From Oscillospiraceae bacterium (lineage in GTDB: Bacteria > Bacillota > Clostridia > Oscillospirales > Oscillospiraceae): 5,751 bases of DNA. Of the stretch, positions 1 to 4,380 are shown in pieces. Below the pieces are notes generated by a model, which did not search any database, was not told the DNA's origin, and was given only the letters and a program-made list of their open reading frames with translations. Position 1 is the stretch's first letter; every line of letters starts with the position of its first letter. The DNA is taken from contig JAISDV010000074.1 in NCBI GenBank assembly GCA_031264545.1, forward strand, positions 1 to 5,751. The letters are read 5' to 3'. Made by a program: the position numbers and the translations under genes.

Positions 1-119
1 TTCATATGTTTCTCCTCATTTTCCGGTTCGTCATAGGCCAATTTAGGGTATTCATATCCATTTTCAAGGTTGTTTTCCAAATTTTGGAGCCACATAAAAC
101 GCGCCCATAAAAAACGCAT
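1..119 (-). CDS. Unrecognised small protein, N-terminal part, runs off left edge
   Basis: An open frame on the minus strand starts at ATG 119-117 and is still open at the window edge, giving about 39 visible residues. The first half is aromatic and hydrophobic (MRFLWARFMWLQNLENN). The second half is acidic, with GYEYPKLAYDEPENEEKHM. Codon choice in the last 25 codons looks coding (GAA, AAC, GAT, GAC, CCG rich). A weak AAGGG lies 7 nt before the ATG. The frame overlaps the end of another minus-strand frame (stop at 64-66), as translationally coupled genes do. A much better ribosome binding site precedes an in-frame ATG at 5-3, so the true start may be there. I do not recognise the family. The acidic YEYP...DEP stretch faintly recalls N-terminal parts of TnpV-like transposon proteins, but that is a guess from memory. 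Confidence 0.3.
   Translation of the reverse strand, partial: MRFLWARFMWLQNLENNLENGYEYPKLAYDEPENEEKHM
3..17 (-). promoter_or_regulatory. Ribosome binding site and start codon at the left edge
   Basis: On the minus strand GAGGAG (17-12) is followed after 6 nt by ATG (5-3) and then AA. This is a clean Shine-Dalgarno plus start arrangement, so a gene probably starts here and continues outside the window. The ATG is also in frame with the upstream small frame, so it could be an internal methionine. Confidence 0.35.
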
Positions 120-428
120 TGCAGCGCCCTTTATTTTCCACAATAGTACAATGCACATGCGGATATTTGTTGACCATCCTCGTTCCACAAAAGATTGGTA
201 CCCACTCAAATCTCCGCTCTGCGATCTTTGCGCCCACTTTCAGGCCGATCCGGTGGAACATTTTCCAGCCGCCCGGGTCGGTAATTTTCATCCCAATATT
301 GGTGATGTTCCATTCCTTTTGCTTCTAAATGTGCGACAACAGCGCTTTTGAGAGAGAATTCGGCACGATTGTGCCAGCAATGCCCGTTTGTCTTTTACTG
401 TTTTTATCTGATGGTCTTTTTTCATCAT
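64..428 (-). pseudogene. Coding-like block split over three frames, unrecognised
   Basis: The minus strand between 428 and 64 contains three open stretches in different frames. One starts ATGATG at 428 and ends at 288 (MMKKDHQIKTVKDKRALL...). A second is open from 394 to 206 and includes SLKSAVVAHLEAKGMEHH. A third starts at 291 and ends at 64 (75 residues, MKITDPGGWKMFHRIGLKVG...). Each has reasonable codon choice in places, none has a ribosome binding site, and they overlap heavily. The simplest reading is a gene broken by frameshifts, but one intact small gene (64-291) with two shadows is possible. I recognise no family. The moderate GC content differs both from the AT-rich stretch beside it and from the GC-rich recombinases. 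Confidence 0.25.
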
Positions 429-437
429 ATTAATTTT

Positions 438-466
438 ATTGTACTGGATAAAAGGACGTTTTGCAA
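438..466 (-). promoter_or_regulatory. Promoter-like sequence facing the left-hand block
   Basis: On the minus strand TTGCAA (466-461) and TACAAT (443-438) are separated by exactly 17 bases, matching a sigma-A promoter at 4 of 6 and 5 of 6 positions. The expected start site, near 431, is only a few bases before ATGATG at 428, so any transcript from it would be almost leaderless. It lies in AT-rich DNA, where such matches also arise by chance. Confidence 0.4.
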
Positions 467-723
467 AAAAATTATAAGCTGGCTGCAAAGACTAAAACGA
501 AGAAAAAGAGATATATAACGAAGTATGATATATATGTAGTGATTAACGGGAAATAGTATATTTTATGCGAAGACACAGAGATGGAGGAAATAACCACTAT
601 GATATACTAAGTAAAAAATATTTCAGCAGCAAATAAAAAATATATTATATATAGATATATCAATAAAAACATTAGATACAAAATATAAGGCAGATAGAGT
701 AGACCTACAAGTTTTAAGTGGAA

Positions 724-752
724 TTGACCGATTTTAGACGGAAAAATAGAAT
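724..752 (+). promoter_or_regulatory. Orphan promoter-like sequence
   Basis: TTGACC (724-729) and TAGAAT (747-752) are separated by exactly 17 bases on the plus strand, each matching the sigma-A consensus at 5 of 6 positions. No good gene follows. The next frame starts at ATG 780 without a ribosome binding site and ends at 887. The sequence could be a distal second promoter for the tRNA, a remnant of a lost gene, or a chance match. Confidence 0.35.
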
Positions 753-802
753 CAGGTCGTGTTCCTGCTTCTTGATGAAATGAATAAAATCTTTGATTTC
801 AA

Positions 803-816
803 CAAAAGATCTTTTG
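803..816. repeat. 14-bp perfect palindrome
   Basis: CAAAAGATCTTTTG is a perfect dyad with no spacer. It lies 51 bases downstream of the orphan promoter's -10 box and 52 bases upstream of the tRNA promoter's -35 box. It could be an operator for a dimeric regulator, but no regulator gene is visible and the function is unknown. Confidence 0.35.
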
Positions 817-867
817 CCCGTAAAGATATCATCAGTGCAAAAGGTCACTCTCAGCAGCGGAAAATGC

Positions 868-896
868 TTGACTTACATCTTTTTTAGAGATATTAT
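868..896 (+). promoter_or_regulatory. Sigma-A type promoter of the tRNA-Met gene
   Basis: TTGACT (868-873) and TATTAT (891-896) match consensus at 5 of 6 positions each, with the ideal 17-base spacer. The expected start site near 903 gives a short 5' leader before the mature tRNA at 919, as is usual for RNase P-processed precursors. Position, strand and quality all fit the tRNA. Confidence 0.8.
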
Positions 897-918
897 TATT
901 GCCAGTTATTTTGATCAT

Positions 919-995
919 GGCGGCGTAGCTCAGCTGGCTAGAGCATTCGGTTCATACCCGGAGTGTCACAGGTTCAAGTCCTGTCGCCGCTACCA
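919..995 (+). tRNA. tRNA-Met (CAT), elongator type
   Basis: A complete 77-nt cloverleaf folds by eye. The acceptor stem pairs 919-925 with 985-991, with a terminal G-U. The D stem is GCTC/GAGC (928-931, 941-944). The anticodon stem is 946-950/958-962, with CAT at 953-955. The T stem is ACAGG/CCTGT (968-972, 980-984) around TTCAAGT. An encoded ACCA follows at 992-995. The first acceptor pair is G-U rather than the C-A mismatch of an initiator, and the anticodon stem lacks three consecutive G-C pairs, so this is not tRNA-fMet. The loop TTCATAC is that of Bacillota elongator tRNA-Met. A lysidine-modified tRNA-Ile2 also has CAT, but that type usually reads CTCATAA there. The gene has its own promoter and a hairpin terminator. 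Confidence 0.96.
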
Positions 996-1005
996 CCCAA
1001 ATGTC

Positions 1006-1047
1006 AAGGCCACGACAAAAGAAATTTTGTCGTGGCCTTCGACTTTT
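1006..1047 (+). terminator. Strong hairpin terminator, probably shared by two convergent units
   Basis: A perfect 15-bp stem (1006-1020 with 1025-1039) closes a GAAA tetraloop. With one bulged C it extends by three more pairs. TTTT at 1044-1047 follows on the plus strand. It begins 10 bases after the tRNA and should end its transcript. Read on the minus strand it lies 20 bases after the stop of the last recombinase gene and could terminate that operon too, though the T run there is weaker (GACATTT). Its position at the presumed end of the mobile element also makes it a candidate for lying within or beside an attachment site, but nothing proves this. Confidence 0.75.
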
Positions 1048-1059
1048 ATCAGCGTATGT

Positions 1060-2637
1060 TCATATAGCGACACAAGCCCCCGCCTCCGGCGCAAAGCAGT
1101 TCATGAAACCGGATAATTTCCACAATATCTCAATCCTGTTATCAGGGAAAATCAAAACCCGGTCAATCAGCAAGTCCACAAGTTCCTGGCTTAGAACCTT
1201 TGCCCTCAAAGCCTTCCGAGCCGCCTGTATAGAATCATAATCGGGAAGGCTCTTTTTGCTTTCACTGAGGATGGCCTCATGCACCTGAAACGAACGGGCA
1301 AGTTCAGCGTCAATAGCGGTTCTTTGAGTTTTGTACTCATCCGGCCTGATGCTGCCCAACACCAGGGCTTCATAAATCCGCTGCTTTTCGTCCCGCAGTT
1401 CCTCAATCTTCCCCATATATTCGGCTGCCGCTGGTGAATACATCGCCTGAACGTCCGCAGAGCGCAGTCCTGCGTCAACGACTATCCTTGCCTGCCGCTT
1501 CACGCTTTCCAAGACAACCGCTTCCAGTTCGCTTTTAAGGATACGCAGCTTGTGACACGCGGCATCGGCAGCGGAAAGCGTATACCGGCAATGGAAAGCC
1601 GAGTTTTTTGTGCTGCTTATCCGCATGATATGTCCGCAATGCCCGCAGACGACCTTGCCGCCCAGCGCCGAAACCATCTCCGCCGCATACCGCTTCGCTG
1701 TATTGAGTTTCCGTTTGCGGAGCGGTTCGCCTTTGACGCGAAGCTGCTCCTGTGCCGCGTCGAATAGTTCCCGCGATACAACGGGCTCGTGATGATCGGG
1801 AATCCGTATCCAGTCCTCCTCGGCAACCTTGGTGCGGTTACGGCTGCCGACTTCAACCGTCCTCGTCTTGCCGGAAAGGTATACGCCGAGATACTGCTCA
1901 TCCCGCAGAATATCAAGAAGTATGGGCTTCTGCCAGACATACTGAAATTCGTACTCCTCCGTTACTCCGCGGCGCCGCTTTTTGTATGCGGACGGCGTAA
2001 GGCGCTGCTCCGCGTATAACCGCCGCGTAATCGCCGCCAGGCTCTTTTCACCGGCGTACATACTAAAGATAAGCCGGACAGTGTCGGCGGCCGGAGGGTC
2101 GACCACCATATTGCGCTCTTCGTTCAGCATATACCCGAAAGCGCAGTTTTTGGTGACCAGTTCGCCGCGCAGGGCTTTCTCCCGTTTCGCGCTGCGGATT
2201 TTCACCGACAGGTCGCGGCTGTAGTATTCGTTAATCAGGAATTTGAATGAAACCTCCATGCCGCCCGTGCCGCCCTCGCAGGCAAAGGAATCAAACCCGT
2301 CCGATACGGCGATAAACCGCACCCGGAACAAAGGAAAGACACGCTCGATGAAGTATCCGGTTTCAAGCGCGTCCCGCCCGAAGCGGCTGAAATCCTTCAC
2401 CAGAATGCAGTTGACCTTGCCCTCGCGGACGAGCTCCAGCAGTTCCTGTACGGCGGGCCGTTCAAAATTGAGCCCGGAGTACCCATCGTCCACAAACTCT
2501 AAAACCTCGCCGCCGTCCATATCGGAATCCATAAGGTGCTGATCCAGCAGGAGCCGCTGGTTTCCGATACTCAGGCTGCCGGTCTTCGCCTCATCCAGCG
2601 ACAGCCGGATGTATTTTGCCGTCACCAGCTTACCCAA
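1060..2637 (-). CDS. Large serine recombinase, last of three
   Basis: A 525-residue site-specific recombinase that would cut and rejoin DNA at attachment sites through a phosphoserine link. The N-terminal resolvase domain (about 5-155) has YIRLS with catalytic Ser13 and Arg11, DDGYSG..FERP (50-61), and VKDFSRFGRD with Arg85 and Arg88. The recombinase domain (about 165-300) has the FGY and ILRDEQYLG..LSGK motifs and HEPVVSRELFD. A zinc ribbon uses Cys331, Cys334, Cys350 and Cys361. A coiled coil follows at about 400-460. The length is normal for the family. The start is TTG at 2637, chosen because GGAGGTGA lies 6 nt upstream and the frame overlaps the previous recombinase by 8 nt, which implies translational coupling. 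Unlike the other two, it ends soon after the conserved RIEILWKLSGF stretch, with no long tail. The stop TGA lies 64 bases from the convergent tRNA. Confidence 0.95.
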   Translation of the reverse strand: MGKLVTAKYIRLSLDEAKTGSLSIGNQRLLLDQHLMDSDMDGGEVLEFVDDGYSGLNFERPAVQELLELVREGKVNCILVKDFSRFGRDALETGYFIERVFPLFRVRFIAVSDGFDSFACEGGTGGMEVSFKFLINEYYSRDLSVKIRSAKREKALRGELVTKNCAFGYMLNEERNMVVDPPAADTVRLIFSMYAGEKSLAAITRRLYAEQRLTPSAYKKRRRGVTEEYEFQYVWQKPILLDILRDEQYLGVYLSGKTRTVEVGSRNRTKVAEEDWIRIPDHHEPVVSRELFDAAQEQLRVKGEPLRKRKLNTAKRYAAEMVSALGGKVVCGHCGHIMRISSTKNSAFHCRYTLSAADAACHKLRILKSELEAVVLESVKRQARIVVDAGLRSADVQAMYSPAAAEYMGKIEELRDEKQRIYEALVLGSIRPDEYKTQRTAIDAELARSFQVHEAILSESKKSLPDYDSIQAARKALRAKVLSQELVDLLIDRVLIFPDNRIEILWKLSGFMNCFAPEAGACVAI

Positions 2638-4363
2638 CGCGCTTCACCTCCCCATCGTCCTCACGGATTTCACTCCGCTTCGCCATCGCAAGCTCTGGCA
2701 TCCGCTTCGTTCCATCGTTCGTCCTCTCCCCAACGAATCTTCGATTCGCCGGGGTCCCCATAAATTCATCCCGGAACCGCAGGACGATCTCAAAACTATT
2801 GTCCCGCTTGACAAAGACCTTCTCCACCAGGCAACCCACGATATCCGCGGTCAGTTCGCGGGTAGCAAGAGCATCGGCAGCCGCAACGCTGAATGCGCGG
2901 TGCGCCGCAAGCTCCGCCGCCCGATCCCGCCGCCCAGTGCGAATCGCGTCCGCACGTTGGGATAATCTCTCTATATCCGCCTCATAAGCGCCTTTCAAGG
3001 ATGAGAACTCTTCGGCGGTGAGCAAGCCGCCCAGCATATTTTCGTACAGGCTTTTTAAGAAGTATCCGCTTTTTGAAAGCCGGGCGTTGATTTCTATTAA
3101 TTCGTTTTCAGCGGCGGCGTCCCTCGCCGGCGCCATACGCTCCATGCGGATCGTTTCGCCCATGATCGCCCCGGCGTATTTATCCAGCAGGGCGAAAACG
3201 TCGGCCTGGAGCTCCTCTTCCTTCACCGACACCACCGAGCAGGCATCCTTGTGGATTCTCCACTGCGACTCGCAGCGGTACCAATAGACGCCGTCCTTGT
3301 TCTGGCGGCGCCGGTGCATCGGATGGCCGCAGTGAGCGCAGAACACCTTGCCTTTAAACACATGAGTGGAATACGGGACCGCCGTACGCCGGCTGTCCCT
3401 GTCCGCTTCGGACGCCTGCCGGAGCAAAAGCTGTACCCGCTCGAACAGTTCGCGGGATATGACGGGCTCGTGGGTATTCGGAACACATATCCATTGGTCC
3501 GGGCTGACGGCGATCTCCTTATGGTCCACGGTGCGGGTCTTGCCCTGCACCATATCGCCCGCGTAGACCTGATCAGTCAGGATGCCGGTAACCGCGCGCT
3601 TTTGCCAGAACGGTCCGCCCACCAGCTTTTCATTGGCGATCAAGCCCTTTGCCTGTTTGTAACGGCTGGGCGGCAGTACCCCGGCTTCATTCAGCAGCCG
3701 GACGATCTCCCCGGCGCAGGTCCCGTCGGAAACCCAGGCGAATATCCGCCGCACCACCACGGCGGCCTCTTCGTCCACAACCAGATGGCGGCAATCCTCC
3801 GGGTCTTTGTTGTACCCGAATGGCGCCATACGCCCGACGAATCGCCCGTCTCGGATGTTCTGCCTCTGCACTGAGCGGCATTTGCGGGAGATGTCCAACG
3901 CATACGATTCCGCGATGACGTTTTTCAGGGGGAGCAGTATGCCGCCGTCGCCCTCAAGCGAATCGAAGGAATCGGTCACGGCGATGAACCGCACGCCCAT
4001 CGCGGGCAACTGCTTTTCGATGTAATACCCCGCGTCAATGGCGTTCCTGCCAAAACGCGAGAGGTCTTTCACGATAATGCAGTTAATCCGGCCGCTTTCC
4101 GCGTCGGCCATCATCCGCTGAAACTCCGGGCGCTCGAACCTCGTGCCGGTGGTCTGGTTATCGCTGTAGACTTCGACCAGGCGGATATCCGAAGATACGG
4201 CGATAAAGTTCTCGATGATATCTCGCTGGGTCTCCAGGGAATCGCCGCGTTTGGCGCTGTCCCTCGACAGGCGGATGTACGCCGCCGCGTTGTAGACCAT
4301 ATGCTGTGCCTGTTGTTCCAATACAGGCGCGGCGTCATACTGTTTTCTGCTTTTCCGTGCCAT
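2630..4363 (-). CDS. Large serine recombinase, middle of three
   Basis: A 577-residue serine recombinase, complete in the window. A short basic leader of about 25 residues (MARKSRKQYD...) precedes the resolvase domain. That domain has YIRLS with catalytic Ser33 and Arg31, TRFERPEF (74-81), and VKDLSRFGRN with Arg103 and Arg106. The recombinase domain (about 180-315) has APFGYN, ILTDQVYAG..VQGKTRT and HEPVISRELFERV. The zinc ribbon is Cys342, Cys345, Cys364 and Cys375. The coiled coil (about 405-490) includes SLYENMLGGLLTAEEF. The core ends near FEIVLRFRDEF (524-534). The last 43 residues are a charged tail derived from the hairpin module. The start ATG overlaps the TAA of the preceding gene in TAATG, with AAGGAGG 10 nt upstream. 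No promoter is visible, so it is probably co-transcribed from outside the window. Confidence 0.95.
   Translation of the reverse strand: MARKSRKQYDAAPVLEQQAQHMVYNAAAYIRLSRDSAKRGDSLETQRDIIENFIAVSSDIRLVEVYSDNQTTGTRFERPEFQRMMADAESGRINCIIVKDLSRFGRNAIDAGYYIEKQLPAMGVRFIAVTDSFDSLEGDGGILLPLKNVIAESYALDISRKCRSVQRQNIRDGRFVGRMAPFGYNKDPEDCRHLVVDEEAAVVVRRIFAWVSDGTCAGEIVRLLNEAGVLPPSRYKQAKGLIANEKLVGGPFWQKRAVTGILTDQVYAGDMVQGKTRTVDHKEIAVSPDQWICVPNTHEPVISRELFERVQLLLRQASEADRDSRRTAVPYSTHVFKGKVFCAHCGHPMHRRRQNKDGVYWYRCESQWRIHKDACSVVSVKEEELQADVFALLDKYAGAIMGETIRMERMAPARDAAAENELIEINARLSKSGYFLKSLYENMLGGLLTAEEFSSLKGAYEADIERLSQRADAIRTGRRDRAAELAAHRAFSVAAADALATRELTADIVGCLVEKVFVKRDNSFEIVLRFRDEFMGTPANRRFVGERTNDGTKRMPELAMAKRSEIREDDGEVKRVG
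2635..2651 (-). promoter_or_regulatory. Ribosome binding site deciding a TTG start
   Basis: GGAGGTGA (2651-2644) is an almost ideal Shine-Dalgarno sequence, followed after 6 nt by TTG (2637-2635). The next in-frame candidate, GTG four codons later, would be about 18 nt away and is too far. The site lies inside the coding sequence of the upstream recombinase, whose TAA (2632-2630) overlaps the new frame. Confidence 0.8.
2647..2754 (-). repeat. Intercistronic hairpin module, copy 1
   Basis: In the 3' end of the middle recombinase gene, the mRNA strand carries a hairpin at 2754-2728: CCCC, two G-U pairs and CGAATC/GATTCG around a GAA loop, 12 pairs in all. GAGAGGACGAACGATGG follows directly, then about 45 variable bases, then GTGAGGACGA (2664-2655), then the GGAGG of the next gene (2651-2647). 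The GAGGACGA word occurs twice, at 2726-2719 and 2662-2655. The same layout with identical spacing occurs at 4374-4486. It is read as protein (tail GERTNDG...SEIREDD), so it also lengthens the recombinase. A conserved RNA control element and a captured repeat are both possible. Confidence 0.7.
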
Positions 4364-4380
4364 TACGCCGCAGCCTCCTT
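4361..4380 (-). promoter_or_regulatory. TAATG coupling site with ribosome binding site
   Basis: The stop of the first recombinase (TAA 4365-4363) shares its last A with the ATG (4363-4361) of the second. AAGGAGG (4380-4374) lies 10 nt before the ATG. A one-base overlap of this kind usually couples translation by reinitiation. Confidence 0.8.

Larger units (their letters stand above)
490..867. other. AT-rich stretch without a convincing gene
   Basis: Hand counts give 18/60 GC at 481-540, 9/60 at 601-660 and 17/60 at 661-720, against more than 50% in the recombinase genes. Both strands hold only very short frames. The two best on the plus strand are 23 residues from ATG 565 and 35 residues from ATG 780. 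Both lack a ribosome binding site. Runs of TATA and ATAT at 511-535 and 638-660 are low-complexity and give several weak dyads. The only structured items are a promoter-like pair at 724-752 and a palindrome at 803-816. This may be intergenic host DNA or a decayed remnant. Confidence 0.6.

Noticed and set aside
70..351. Plus-strand frame of 93 residues
   Set aside because: No ribosome binding site, and it lies opposite minus-strand frames with better codon choice.
513..538. A loxP-like ACGAAGT core within TATAACGAAGTATG
   Set aside because: Only one half-site-like word is present and no matching inverted arm lies at a suitable distance, so it is chance similarity.
565..636. Plus-strand frame of 23 residues (MRRHRDGGNNHY...)
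   Set aside because: No ribosome binding site and no recognisable sequence, in very AT-rich DNA.
638..660. AT dyads suggesting an origin or operator
   Set aside because: Low-complexity TA runs form weak dyads anywhere. There are no iterons, DnaA boxes or replication gene nearby.
780..887. Plus-strand frame of 35 residues (MNKIFDFNKRSFARK...)
   Set aside because: The composition is plausible, but there is no ribosome binding site and its stop falls between the -35 and -10 boxes of the tRNA promoter. It may be a remnant of a gene end, but this is unsupported.
793..1116. Plus-strand frame of 107 residues across the tRNA
   Set aside because: Its GVAQLARAFGS...FKSCRRYH segment is the usual false translation of a tRNA gene; the cloverleaf explains the sequence.
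3251..3874. Plus-strand frame of 207 residues
   Set aside because: It is antisense to the middle recombinase, which has a full set of family motifs. Long antisense frames are expected in GC-rich coding DNA.
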